A DNA stretch of 53,587 bases, taken from contig BCKL01000047.1 of assembly GCA_001600635.1 (NCBI GenBank), positions 1 through 53,587 of the forward strand, in the 5' to 3' direction. A program made the translations under genes and the position numbers. Positions 1 to 11,664 of this stretch are shown here, one piece after another (position 1 is the stretch's first letter; every line of letters begins with the position of its first letter). Source of the stretch: Leucosporidium creatinivorum. Its lineage: Eukaryota > Basidiomycota > Microbotryomycetes > Leucosporidiales > Leucosporidiaceae. The notes beneath the pieces were generated by a model, which saw only the letters and a list, made by a program, of their open reading frames with translations, made no database searches and was not told the DNA's origin.

Positions 1-89
1 CCGAGGGCGAGCGGATGGAGTTGATGAGGGTGAGGAAGGGGAGAGCTAAAGTACAAGGCGGGGGTTAACAGCGGGGTGGGAGACGATGT

Positions 90-3000
90 TCATGCGGTGG
101 GCTGTTGCGGGGAGTAAGGTCAGCAGGACTGGAGAGGTACAGAAACAGGTCTGGAGAGGTACAGAAACTCACCTCATCAGCTTCGTCGCCGAGGTCGCGC
201 CTGCCGGCCATCACGTCGATCAATTTCGACATGGGAGCCCACCACTGAGCCTTTCCGCGGCGATTCTTGAAATCTGACGCAGCCAACATTTCAGGAAGTG
301 GTACCATGCGAATACCTGCTCCCTCGATAACGATGGTAGTGACATCGGGATCCTTGTACTCGGGCTCGAGGCCGTCGAGCTTGCGCTTGTGGTGGCGCTC
401 GAGGAAGTCGATGCACTTGACGGTGAGGCGGATGGCGCGAGTACGGTCGCGAGGAGAGGGTACACCTCCTTGCAGGGTGTGGCCGAGGGAGACGTAGCGA
501 GCGTCAAAGAGGTCCTTGCCCTCCTCGGTGAGAATGTTGGTGACGACCTCGGTCGTGTAGGTCTTGGAGGCCTTCTCCGAGCTGTGAGGACGGAAGGGAG
601 GTCGATGTGATGTAGCATTGTCGAGGCGATGGAGGATCAGTGAGATGATGTGAGGGATGGCCAGGCGAAGAGGTTGACGAAGGGAGGGTGAGTGGGCGAG
701 AAGAGAGAGGCGACGATCAGCGAGATACAGAGCCAGGCTGCACAGACGTAGCGCACCGGATAACAAGACGTCCTTCACTCTTTCCGGCGACATCTTGACG
801 GTAACGCTTCTTGAGGAAGTCGACGTCCTCCGAGAGACCGCGAAGCGACATGCCAATTTCGGGCGTGTAGACGATGTTGGCTCCCGACTGCGAAGAGAAG
901 AGTCAGCATATCTTCCTGATCTATGAGCAGCATGTACAACTCACAGCAAGAGCACCGAGCATGGCAATGTAGCCACAGCCAGCTCCCTGAGTCTCGACGA
1001 CGAAGACACGGTTCCTGCTCGCCGAAGCCGACTGCTTGATGGCATCGGTAGCATCGACGAGGACGTTGATGGAAGTGTCGGATCCGATACTCCACTCGGT
1101 GATGGGGACGTTGTTGGAGATGGTCGCGGGAAGGTGGACGAGGGGGATGCGAAGGGCGGCGTGATCCTTGCGGCCCTTCTCGAGGATGTCGAGGGCGGCC
1201 ATTCCCTCGAAGCCACCGACGATGAGAAGAGCGTCGATCTTGTTCTCGGCGAGCTTGGCGGCGACGCCAGCGAGGTCGGTGTCGGGGAGGGTACGGTTGG
1301 TTCCGAGCTCGGATCCACCGCGAGTCGACCATTGGTCGACACGGAGCCAGCTGAGCTCAGCGACATTGCCGTTGAGGAGACCGACAAATCCGTTGTAGAT
1401 GGCGACGGGAGTGTGGCCATGGCAGAGGCTGCGAAGGGCGAGGATGGGAGTTAGTGCTGTTCGCCGAAGCAGCAACTGCCGTATTTAGGGCTCACCAGTA
1501 GCGAACAGCAGTGCGGGTAGCGGCGTTCATTCCTCCAGCGGGTGCTCCAGTGCTGTAGGCAGGATCGCAAGGTCAGCTACGGCCGCTGGAAAGCGAGCGC
1601 CGAGAGCGGCGAGTCGACCAACTCACTGGATGATGGCAATGCGCATGCGCTCGGCCTCAGGAACGCGGTAGGTCTCGTTCAGGCGAGTGGTAGCGCGGAA
1701 GGCGTGCAGGCAGTCCTCGAACTCGGGGTCGCGGAGACTGAGGGCGCGCTCAAAGTCCTTCTCGGCGATGGCTTTGGCGACGTCTTGGGTCTGATGAGAG
1801 CGAAGAGGGGATCAGCAGGGAGGCAAAGAAGAGTGGACGGCCATCACGCACCTTCTTGACGGCCTCCATGAGAGGCTGACGCATGATCTTGTTCTCCTGG
1901 ATTCCGATGACAGGCGAGGGCTTGTCGGGAGTAGCCTCGAGAACGGCTTCAACGGCCTCGGCTCCTTGCAGGGTGGCCTGTAAACACAGAGAGAGTCAGT
2001 CAAGTATTTTCGACGGAGGACGACGCTTCGACTCACGAGGATACGATCGTAAGCGGCGGGAGCTCCTCCACGCTGAGTGTGTCCGAGAGTAGTAACACGA
2101 GTGTCAAGTCCGAGACGCTCAGTGAGGACATCCTTGACCTCATCGGGTGAGATGGGCTTGAGGTTGCAGTCGTGAGCTCCCTCGGCGATGATAACGATCG
2201 TCTTTCGCTTTCCCTCCTTGCGGTGCTGTTGGAATTCAGGAGTGTGAGCTGGCTTTCGGTGACAGGGGCCAGAGACAACATACACGGTCGAGAACGCCGC
2301 ACATGGACGATTGCCAATCCTCGGAAGTAGGAGGACGCTCGGGGATGAACATGTAGTCGGCGCCGGTAGCGATGGCGGCCATCAAGGCGAGCCATCCACA
2401 GTTGCGGCCCATGACCTCGACGATGAAGGCGCGAGAGTGGGAAGAGGCGGTCGAAGAGATGGAGTCGATGGCCTCGCAAATGCGGTGGAGAGCGGTAGTA
2501 GCGCCTGCGGGTCGAGGAAGATTAGCAATCGTTCGAGCTGCAGCTGAGCAAGCGACATACCGATGGTCATATCGGTTCCGGCCATATCGTTGTCGATGGA
2601 TCCAACGAGTCCGACGATGTTGAGATGCGAGTGAGCATCGAATTGCTCGGCGGAGATGTCGCCTGCGAAGAAAGGGTCAGCTTCTGCTCAACATTAGGCA
2701 GGTCAGCAGAGCTCACCTCGCTCCTTGAGGGCGGAAAGGTGCTCAGGCCACTCGGCGCGAAGCCTGTCGGCTCCAGTGAGCGATCCATCTCCTCCGCAGA
2801 CGACGAGAGCGTCGATTCCATGCTTGACGAGGTTCAATGCGGCGGTCCTGCGACCTTCGACCTCCCTGAAGGCGGCGCAGCGAGCGGTACCAATGAGAGT
2901 TCCTCCGAGCGAAGCAAAACCGCGAACATCATCCCATCCGACCTGTAGGCGAGCGATAGAAGAGGGAGGCGAGTCGTTTCGGTCAGTCGATTCGTTCGCG

Positions 3001-3731
3001 AGGTCAGGGAGGGCTAGGGAGACTCACGCGGATGATGTAGCGATCCTTGAGGGTCTGCTCACCCTCACCCTCCTTGAGCAGCTCTCCCTCGCCGTAGGTA
3101 GCGACAAAGTTGCCCCTTCGGCGGTTAGGGATGGGGTCGGCGGTCGAGGGGGTTCCCGAGTGGACCATCGTCTCCTTGACGTCGTGCTCGGGTCCGTTTC
3201 CGCGCACAAGTCCCTCCCATCCCTCTCGGACGACGTAGACCTCGCATCCCCTACAGTAGAGCAACAGGAAAGGAAAGTTAATGACGCAGAGCGAAGGAAG
3301 GTAAGGATCAGCTAAAGGGCTCTACAGCGAGCAGGGAGGGCAAGCTATAGCTCTGCAGCTCATGATAAGCTACAGCACGCTTTGCTGCATCCCTTCCGAG
3401 CGTCGCGCAGAGTCCTTCCGCTGTCCCCAATCCGCAGATCAATCGATTGACTGACCTCGCGATTCCCATCTTTACGACGGCCCTCACAGCAGCGTTCTGT
3501 AGTCGTACAGCAGGGTCAGCAAAAGATCAAGATGTAGCTGTATATCAGGAGACTGACCATGCCCGAGCAATCTCCTCCCGAGGTGAGAACGGCGAGGCGC
3601 TTGGGTCCACCGTGGCCGTGGTTTGGCGTTGAAGTGCCAGATGCCATGGGACTGGTGGGGCGCGACGGCGCTGGGGTAGCAGCAGAGCCTGGTACGTTTT
3701 TGGCGTTCTTGCTAGGGATGTTGAACGACAT
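90..3731 (-). CDS. PFK1: ATP-dependent 6-phosphofructokinase
   Basis: Phosphorylates fructose-6-phosphate to fructose-1,6-bisphosphate, the committing step of glycolysis, in the cytosol. The tandem eukaryotic layout is visible. The N-terminal half carries [18 protein letters not shown] (about residues 49-66), [15 protein letters not shown] and MGRNCGW. The C-terminal half has [42 protein letters not shown] and [11 protein letters not shown] estimate 800-830 residues and about 13 exons. There is no long N-terminal extension like that of budding-yeast Pfk1/2, because the first catalytic motif lies only about 48 residues in, after a Pro/Ser/Thr-rich leader. The last intron joins to an exon encoding only PTA and a TGA stop at 90-92; this tiny last exon is inferred from splice sites. 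Identity is very secure, and the exact 3' end moderately so. Confidence 0.95.
129..168. repeat. 18-bp direct duplication inside the last PFK intron
   Basis: The 18-bp unit starting CTGGAGAGGTACAG occurs perfectly at 129-146 and 151-168, separated by AGGT. It lies at the 5' end of the final intron, next to the donor site, and each copy contains a CTCCAG on the gene strand. It looks like a recent local slippage or duplication. Confidence 0.9.
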
Positions 3732-4014
3732 GCAGACGAGTAGAACGAGTCGAGCAAGAAGACAGAAGCCGACCTTCGCGCGTCGAAGCTGCCCTCGTTT
3801 CGCAAGTCGAGAAAGCGATCGTCATGGCTGAGCTTCGGGGCCGAAAATTGCTGTGTGGGAACAAGACTTCCAAGGTGTTGCACGAAATCAAGGTCAAACT
3901 AGATAAACGAGAAGGGAAAAGGTTATAGAGGAGGGTAGGGGTAGCTGAGCCGAGGGGGTATCAAAGGGGAGTGGAAGGGAGGGGAATGCGAGAGGACGAC
4001 AGGAAACGAGCGGC

Positions 4015-5475
4015 TCAGAGGATCACACATCCGCAGCATCCTCCATCGTTGTGCTCCTCGCCGTTGCTGGTCTTGAACTGGCCGGCGGCGGGAGCGGGAG
4101 CGCCAGGACGTCCTGCTGCCTGCTCCTGCGAGAGACGAATCGCCGAGATGAAGCTGGTCAGCTGCTGGACTGAGCGATAGGAAGCGTTTGGAGCTATCGC
4201 ACTCACCTTGTTGTACTTGCGGATCTCGCGTACGAGGTTGCTGAAGGCCTCGTCGACGTTGAGCCTCTGCTTCGCCGAGGTCTCGATGAACTGGCAGCCA
4301 AAGTGCTTGGCGAGCTCGCGACCCTCTGCGGTGGATAAAGCTCCGTTAGCTGGTCATCTTGACTGACAGCGAGATGTTGTAACGCACCATGTGAGCCGAC
4401 CTGCCGCTCGTACTCGAGATCGCACTTGTTCGCGACGACGATGACGGGGAAATAGTCCTTATCCTTCACTCCTGTAGTATAAGAGTCAGCAAGCAGTCAC
4501 TTTTCGCGCTAAAGCAAAGCTGTACGAACGCAGGATCTGCTGGTGGAAGGTCCCAATCTCGTCGAAAGAGTTCCGCGAGGTGATAGAGTAGACGAGGAGG
4601 AATCCCTCTCCTGTGCGCATGTACTGCTCGCGCATAGCTCTAAGATGGGTGTTGATAGATGGTCAGCGTCGTCTGCTCCTCACCCTCGTCGGTCTACGGC
4701 GCTCAGTGCCCGGAGTCCCCTCGCCCGCCCGGCGCCAGCTCCGCCGAGCCTCCCTACTGCAGCAAGAGCAGCTCTCCAACACTCCGAATCCATCCCTGTA
4801 CATCCACCACCGCCCCAGCTTTCCTCCTCCGCCGAGATCGCCTCACAACAAAGGGCCCCAGCGGGCCAAACAGCAGCCAAGGTCGAGTGAAGGGAGGAGG
4901 GTTAAAGAGCAGCAGCAAGGAGAGGACTCACGAGTATTCCTCCTGTCCTGCAGTATCCAGCACGTCCAGCAGCGCCACCTCCTCATCAATCACACACTGT
5001 TTCCGGTACGAATCCTCAATCTGAAGGGGGGAGGCGAGACGACCAAGACCAGCGCGATCAGTGCGTGAGCTCTGACGGCTGCTACAATCGCTGTTGGGCT
5101 ACAGCGAAAGCAGCATCATGCAATAGAAGAGCGGGCGACGTACAGTAGGATCATACTCGTCCACAAAGTGGTTCTGGACTGCACGAGTTGAGCGAGCCGT
5201 GTGAGCTTGTTGTCCCTCTCCAAGCTGTAGCTCAGCACAGAAGCTCACTGAAGACGATGGTGATGGCACTCTTCCCGACTCCTCCGCCTCCGACGACCAC
5301 GAGCCTGTAGGACAATCACAGCGTTAGACCTGGCTCAGCCAGCTCGAGGGGGCGAGCGCCGTTTCGAGGGTTGCTTGAAGCTCACTTGTATTCTCGCAAG
5401 AACTGGGCCTGTAGGGAGGTGAGGGGTCAGCTGTTGCGCATGTACAGCTGCAGCTGCTCGGCCTACCTTGCTCAT
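4015..5475 (-). CDS. RAS1: Ras-type small GTPase
   Basis: Membrane-anchored GTP/GDP switch of the Ras family, in fungi acting upstream of cAMP and mating or morphogenesis signalling. Joining about seven exons gives roughly 210 residues. The first coding exon is only ATGAGCAAG (MSK). It is followed by AQFLREYK, the P-loop [14 protein letters not shown], the effector loop [14 protein letters not shown], switch [23 protein letters not shown], and [14 protein letters not shown]. The tail is Gly/Ala/Pro-rich and ends GCCGCVIL: a CAAX box with two nearby cysteines. Terminal Leu is known to favour geranylgeranylation, and the extra cysteines may be palmitoylated. The P-loop has Gly at the positions matching human G12 and G13, so no activating change is seen. 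Leu at the second residue of the usual SALTI motif is replaced by Ile, and Gln of TIQ by Val. It is transcribed in the same direction as PFK, with 283 bp between the coding regions. Confidence 0.93.
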
Positions 5476-5736
5476 GTTGGTAGCGAAGTGAAGGGTGAGG
5501 AGGGAGAGCGGCTTGAGACTTGGTCGTTTTGAGCCGAGGCACCGACTTCGGCGAGGGGGAGGGCAACTTCTCGTGCAGCTGTCGTCTATCCAGTCGTGTT
5601 GATGCAGAGTCCACCCTAGTATCACGGCTACTAATATAGCACTACTGAACCGAATTGCCATCGCCGAAGGAAGCGGAAGGGGCTGGCGCTCGGCGAGCAA
5701 TACAGCGCCGAGCTCAAGAGCCATTCGTTCAATCAA

Positions 5737-7092
5737 CTAAAGCGCTACATCTGGCAGCCCATTCAGCGCCACCTGAGCCAGCTTGACCTCGACAGCTTCC
5801 TCCTCGCTCTCCTTGTGCAGTCTTTGCCCTTCCTCCTCGCTCGCCTTCTCGGCGTTGACTCGCGCAAGATTGATGGCCGCTTCCTCGTCGGACCTGTTCA
5901 GGTCAAAGTTAGTCGGATGTAGCAGCTCTAATGTGAAGAAGGCGGACGCACCTGGTGTAGTGACGGGCAAATAGATTCTGCGCAAAGGCCAGCGCCGAGG
6001 TCAGCGAAAGCTGCGAGGGAGGCCGGCATTTTGCTCACCTGCTGGATCCAGACCACCTTATTGAACGCTCGCAAAACGGCCATCTTTCTGGCACTCGAAA
6101 GAGTGGCCTTTGGGAACGACATGACGATGGTAAGGACGACGTTGGTGACCCAGCCGAGCGTGAGTGAGAGCGCCTGCAGGTCGATGAATAGTGGCTCCTT
6201 GTTCTCCCGATGGGCAAATCCGGGTTGTCTGAATACTCGGAAGAGGGGCAGAGAGGAGAAGGAGTGGTCGAGGGGAAGAAGGGAAGAGGAAGGGAGCGCC
6301 GAGAACTGATCAGCAGATGCCTGGGCGGATGAGAGGCGCAAAACGGTACCCAGTATGCATCACGCCGACTTTGTCCATGGACTCGAAAGTCTTGGGGTCT
6401 GTTCGCGATGGATCAGTACAGCTCTCATGCTGAACTCGGTGAATCTCACCTTCGTAATCGCTGGTCAAGATCTTGGCCGTCCACATGGTCATCATCTTCT
6501 TGCGAAGCACTGCGGGATCAAAGTACATCTCAGTTCACTGCTACTTGAGATGCGAAAGCCCCCTCGACCGTGATGTAGGGCTCCCGAGCTCGACTGCAGC
6601 TCGTCGCCGAACCTCGCACTTGAGGCGGGCAAGTGCAATTCACCGAGTCACTTGAACATCTATGGATCGTCCAAGCTGAGCTTATCAATTCCCTTGAGAT
6701 CTCCTTCAAAGCCAGTGTTGCGATGGGTGAAGGGCTCCTTTGCTGGAAATAATCTCGGCGTTAGCTTTCGAGACCCTCTTTCAGCACACAGTGATCATCC
6801 AGCGCTCCCTCCGACGACACGGCAGCTCACTATACGACCACTCGAATAGATGCTCGTACAGGCCCTCCACTCTGCCGGACCATGTACGCGAGTCAGTTCT
6901 CTTGTCCAACTGCTCCGAGCCTTTTCGGCGCTCTAGGAGAGTTACCTACATGTCCGTGATGATGGGCAACAGCAACGGAGCAGAAGCGTTCAGCGTGGCT
7001 GCGTCCTCCTTGGTGAACTCTATGAACTGGCGGTCAAACTCGACCCGGTAGGCGAGGTCGGAGATGAGTCGGTTTCGGTCGATGTCGATCAT
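5737..7092 (-). CDS. Protoglobin-domain protein, reading frame interrupted
   Basis: Resembles fungal globin-sensor/protoglobin proteins, a haem-fold family whose role in fungi is poorly known. The chosen start gives MIDIDRNRLISDLAYRVEFD, typical for the family. Later exons encode THRNTGFEGDLKGIDKL, KMMTMWTAKILTSDYEDPK, DKVGVMHTGQPGFAHRENKE, LGWVTNVVLTIVMSFP and FNKVVWIQQNLFARHYTRS, followed by a charged Glu/Ala/Lys tail ending DVAL. All exon joins are canonical except one. After KLSLDDP the frame meets TAG (6660-6662), and no GT donor precedes it in that exon. The next exon needs phase 1, which neither nearby donor supplies. The gene is therefore either inactivated or affected by a sequencing error. 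A longer N-terminus from 7287 is open but unlike the family. Confidence 0.75.
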
Positions 7093-7499
7093 GCACGCTG
7101 ATAAGGGTACTGCAAGGTCGAAATGGGAAGAGGTGGAAGTATGAGAGAAAACTAGGAAGAACAGGACAGCCTTGTCATCCGCCTGCAGGAGCTGAACCGA
7201 GGGAAGGGGGAGGAAGTCTCGGCGTTCGACTGTCGTCGCCATGAGGAGGTCCCGACGCTCTGTCCCTTCGACCACAGCTCTGCTCATTTTCTTCGCTGCT
7301 CGTCTCGACGCTCACCTATCAACCTACATGCGCAGCACAACTCCCTTCACGATTAATTGACATCAGCCGGCCTATGACGCTGTTGGATGAAGGAGATCGA
7401 GACTTGGGAGAATTCCGCGCGAGATGTTCGACGTCAAGTTCATATTCAAGGCTCTTTCTCCTGCATCTCACTGCTCTTTGGATCACTGCTACTTACGAC
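7093..7499. promoter_or_regulatory. Divergent promoter region
   Basis: About 400 bp separates the start of the leftward protoglobin gene from the rightward coiled-coil gene, so both promoters must lie here. I see no clear TATA box or other named site. Short open frames run through it, but they have no recognisable family features. Confidence 0.5.
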
Positions 7500-8480
7500 A
7501 TGTCCGCCCCCATCAACACCGCCGCCCCTCAAGCTGAGACTGCTCCTCAAGCTCAGGCCGCTCCTGTGAGTGCCAGCTCTCTTCGCTTTGCGCGTGACTA
7601 GCGTGGCGTTTGCTGACGCTCCCTGTCCATCTACACGCACCGTCTCCTACGCATCACCACACTCTCTGCAACTCAGCTCGTCGAGCAGCACACTGCTACC
7701 AACACCATCGACCCCAAGATCGCCGCTCAGCAGGAGAAGGAACACAAGAAGCTCGAGAAGCAGATCCATGGCGATGAGAAGAAGGAGAACAAGCAGCTAC
7801 ACTCTGTGGAGAAGCAGAGCAAGCAGCAGGTCAAGGCTGAGGCGAAAGCGGCAAAGGTGAGTTCGTGCTCGGCGCTTGGTTCGGGTCGAAGCTGTTGAGC
7901 TGCTTGGAGGACGGATGGGGAGCTTGCAGAGCGAGAGTCAGCTAACAATACATCTGATCGTCCCCACAGGCCGAAATCAAGGCCAACAAGGCCGTAGAGA
8001 AGGCCGCGACGAAGGAGGCCAAGTACCTCAAGGGACTTCAGCGCGCCGAGGAGAAGCACAACGGTGCTATCACCAAGCTCAACAAGGCGAAGCAGGATCT
8101 CCAGGTTAGTGACTATATCTCTTCCCCTCGTCTCACCTCCCCACTCGACTACTCTCGCTCCCGCTCCCCCTCCCTTCGGCGAGCCTTCCCTGCCCTTCGC
8201 CATTCCCTTGCCCCAGATCGTCCGAGAGCTCTCGCTGACTGATCTCATCATCGCACAGGCAAAGACCGAGGAGCACCGCAAGCTGGTCGCTGCCCGCGAC
8301 TCGAAGGCGCAGGAGCTGCAACAGGCCACCGCCGCGAAAGAGGCTCATGATGTACGTTTTGTCCCTCCCTCGTTCGTAGTTAGCTCGAGCTGACAACTTC
8401 TTCACATTCCCCGACTACAGAAGCAGCGCGAGGCCGCTCTGCACGCCGACGCGCCCGCCACCGCCGCCCCTAGGGTCTGA
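7500..8480 (+). CDS. Charged coiled-coil protein, Ncp1-like
   Basis: Five exons give a protein of roughly 180 residues. It starts MSAPINTAAPQAETAPQAQ and continues with a long Lys/Glu/Ala/Gln-rich stretch (HKKLEKQIHGDEKKENK, KAVEKAATKEAKYLKGL, KTEEHRKLVAARDSKAQEL). This should form an extended helix or coiled coil. It ends in an Ala/Pro-rich tail, APATAAPRV. No catalytic motif, signal peptide or membrane span is present. The composition resembles small fungal proteins annotated as DNA-binding protein Ncp1, but low-complexity helices match many things, so the function is not established. The introns are clear: donor GTGAGT, branch-like GCTGAC and acceptor CAG before LVEQHTATNTIDPK. Confidence 0.7.
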
Positions 8481-9189
8481 GCTAGCCCCTCGCTGCTCGG
8501 CGCCGCCTCCACTGCACGGCCTACGGCTCTGTTCAGACATACCATCCACCCTACTATGACCCCTCTGTGATAATTATTACTTCCCTTCTACTTGACTGAT
8601 ACTATACATGCCGTCATCTGATCAGCTCGGCTCGAGGGAGTTGACTCGGCGATGAGAGCAGGGGGCTGGCAAACTCTGCTGCAGGGAGAGTTGCGAGAAC
8701 CATGAGAGTACGCGCCGAGGTCTAGATACCTGATATACCCCTGCTCCTGCTTATATACAAGAGTCTCGCGCTGCAGTGGAGCACAGCCTCGATTCAGCAA
8801 GGTAGAAAGGGAGCGCCGAGGTGCTAGGAGCTCCTGAAGGGCAACTGCGCTCGTGGATCGTTCAGCTGGAAAGGCGTACAGTAACAGTGTATCAAGAGCC
8901 CACCCCCACTACTCAGTCCGGCTTCCTACACTCACTGCAATCTGACCTCAAAGCCACCTCGGCGCTCAAGCCCCCTCTCCGGTCCTGCTGCCCCCTCGCC
9001 AGCTCGCATCCAGCCTTTCTGCCAATTCTCGCTGGTCGTTCGACATCCCTAGCTACCCCAGTACAGTACAGCAGCGCTCAACACCCGCATACATCACTGC
9101 AGGCCATCGACATCCTTCGCCAGCGTCTCCCGTTCCAAAAGCGTCGTCGCTATCTCCTTCGTCAGTCTTGGACCTCTGCAGATTCCGCA
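8481..9189. other. Intergenic region without a recognisable gene
   Basis: About 700 bp between two rightward genes, holding the terminator of the coiled-coil gene and the promoter of the TMEM184 gene. It contains one GCGCCGAG octamer (8813-8820). No tRNA-like B box, long conserved frame or repeat was seen. Confidence 0.5.
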
Positions 9190-11429
9190 ATGGTGCTACT
9201 CGGCAATCACACTTGTGAAGCCATCAATGATGCTGATATCGACCAAGAGGTGTTCTGGAATGGGAGGTGAGTTGGAGGCAGCTCGAGACGCTAGCGACCA
9301 GCTTGTTTGGCGAGCTGAGCTGACTTCGCTGTTCTTGTGGCTCTAGATGGGATGCGCACAAGATCGGATGGATTATTGCTGGTGCTACTGCTGCTGTGGT
9401 ATGTTTGCTCGCTTACCTCGAGCAGAGCCGAAACGTCCGGCCGCGAGCGTCGCTGCGAGCCGATGTTCGATGCTTCTCTACAGCTAGGCTAACCCATTTG
9501 CATCCGATACAGTCAACAGTAATCTCGCTCTTCACCGTCTTCATGCACGCCAGGAATTACTACCGGCCAAAGGAGCAGCGACAGATCATGGTGAGGCGCC
9601 GAAGGGACCTTCTCGGCTTGGGCATTAGCTAATGACCTGCATCGACAACAGCGGATCCTTCTCATGCCACCAGTATACGCTATCAGTAGGTCGAGCTACC
9701 TTCCCACATCCTCTTTGACGCGCTGCCAACGCCGAACCTCGTCCCTCCTCGCCGAGCTGAACTTTACATCCTCACCAGTCTCCTTCTTCTCCTACCGCTA
9801 CTTCCGCGCCTACACCTATTACTCCCTTGCCGAGGTAGTCTATGAGAGTTTAGTTCTAGCCGCCTTCCTCATGCTCCTCCTCCAATATATCGGCGACTCG
9901 ACGGCGGACCAGAAGCGCGTGCTGATGGAGAAGGAGAAGAGGAGCATTCCTTTCCCGTTTTGCTGCATGTGAGTTACTGTCTGTATCGAATAAGGATTCG
10001 GCGCAGGAGGCTGACGTTCCTTTGCTCGACAGCCGCTTCCGCCCGAGCAAGCCCTACTTCACCCACGCTTTCAAGTGGAGTGTTCTGCAGTACTCTCTCC
10101 TCCGTGCGTCCTCTGGGTTGACGGTGTCAATCTGTCGACCGCCGAGCTCTCTCGGTGCCCGTCACCCTTCCTCTCGCTGACCCTTCCTCTCGCTGCCACC
10201 CTCGCTCTCGTTCGCAGGTCCCCTCATCTCCCTCGCCGGTGTAATCACAAGGATCGGTTGAAGGGACAAAACCCGTTGGCTAAGTTCCTGGGGATCAAGG
10301 GAATTGGTGAGCTATTCTCCAGGCTTCGAGGCTGAAGTTCACGTCTCGTGGCTGGAGCCCAAGGATCGCGAGTGTGGACACGAGCGAGACGAACGAGAGC
10401 CGAGCCGAAAGCTGACCGAGTCTGGTCCGCTCTGCTGCTCTCCCTACTACCAGTTATGATCACCTTCTATCAGGGCTTCATCTTCTCAGTCCTTGCCGAT
10501 CACAACGTGATCAAAGGTGAGCTACGAGTTCTCGATCCTCACGACGACCCTCTCGGCGTTGGCTGACTCTCCTCCCAACTCTCCTCCCAACTCTTCACCC
10601 CCGTCGCAGCCACCGACTATTGGACTGCGACGAACGTAGCAGACGGATTGCAAGCTCTCTGCACATGTTGCGAGGTACGCCGTCTCCCCTCTTTCGTTGC
10701 TTCTCGCGCTGACCGCTCTCTCGGCGTTCGCAGATGGTCGGCTTCTCGGCTCTTTTTCTCTGGGCCTTTTCATGGAAGAGCTACAAGGAGATGCGACCGG
10801 AAGGTGCTTCTCATACCTCGGTCTTTTGGGCGGTTCTTGATTCCTTCAACTACTGTACGTCTTCTCTCTTCTTTCGCCTTCCCTCCCGGCTCGAGCTGAC
10901 TCTCCCTCTCCCTCCCGCTGTCGCTCGAACAGCCGATTTCCTACTAGAAGGCTACCGCGGCATCGTCTTCACCATCCGCTACATCCTCAACAAGCCGGGC
11001 ACGCACTCCAAGCACCAGAGCTCCAACCCCGGGATGGACCTCTCGCTCGCGCTCGGCGAGAAGGACTCAATCTCAGGCTCGCCGAACGGCTCGCCGAGGC
11101 CGATGGCGCAGAGGACTAGGACTTGGGGATCCCTCAGCGGGGGAGAGGGGAGGCAGCCGGAGACGCAGATCCCTGTAGCGGCGTTTGGGAGGAGGAGCGT
11201 CGATTCTGGTCGTGCCGGAGGAGGAGGAGGGGAGAATCGGAAGAGTTGGGAGGCGGGGCTGGCGGGGTATGACGACCAGCCGTACGCTAGTGGAGCTGCT
11301 GTGGGTGGAACGAGGACACCAACACGGCAGGAGGAGGAGAGGCCGGTGGAGCAGGCGTATAGGATGGAGCGGAGCGAGAGTGGGGAGGGCGAAGAGAGCA
11401 GAGGGGCAGGGTATGGACAAGCGCGGTAG
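9190..11429 (+). CDS. TMEM184/DUF300 membrane protein, apparently missing a segment
   Basis: Multi-pass membrane protein of the DUF300 family (human TMEM184, fission-yeast Hfl1, distantly organic solute transporter alpha). In yeast the family sits in the vacuolar membrane and binds Atg8. Exons encode WDAHKIGWIIAGATAAV, STVISLFTVFMHARNYYRP, ISFFSYRYFRAYTYYSLAEV, a hydrophobic helix ending LLLQYIGDS, RFRPSKPYFTHAFKWSVLQY, RPLISLAGVI, LKGQNPLAKFLGIKGI, VMITFYQGFIFSVLADHN and FSALFLWAFSWKSYKEM. A 150-residue polar Ser/Arg/Gly-rich cytosolic tail follows. Between SLAGVI and the LKGQNP exon, the family normally has about 45 residues, including a membrane helix. Here they are absent and the two frames do not connect (about 10238-10252). 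The gene may therefore be broken or collapsed in assembly; the rest looks intact. Confidence 0.8.
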
Positions 11430-11664
11430 TAGCTAATCATTCATCGCTTAGCATTATGTAACCCCACTCGCTGTCATCTCTCTCTCTTCCCTTTCTCTCT
11501 CGCAAAGGACTTGAGAGCGCCGAGCCTCTCACCGAGCTCTCCTCTCGCCTTTCCTTTCGTCCGCTGAAGTCTACCCCAAGTCGTATATATATCACAGCAA
11601 CACTACTACTGCCACTCCCACTTCCCAGCGGTAAAACACACGCCGGCTCCTCTCCTCCTCTGCC

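Noticed and set aside
7093-7287. N-terminal extension of the protoglobin protein
   Set aside because: The family begins near MIDIDRNRL; the upstream frame contains intron-like signals and no conserved residues.
11583-11594. TATATATAT as a promoter TATA box
   Set aside because: It sits between two convergent genes, so no start is expected nearby; it may belong to 3' end signals.
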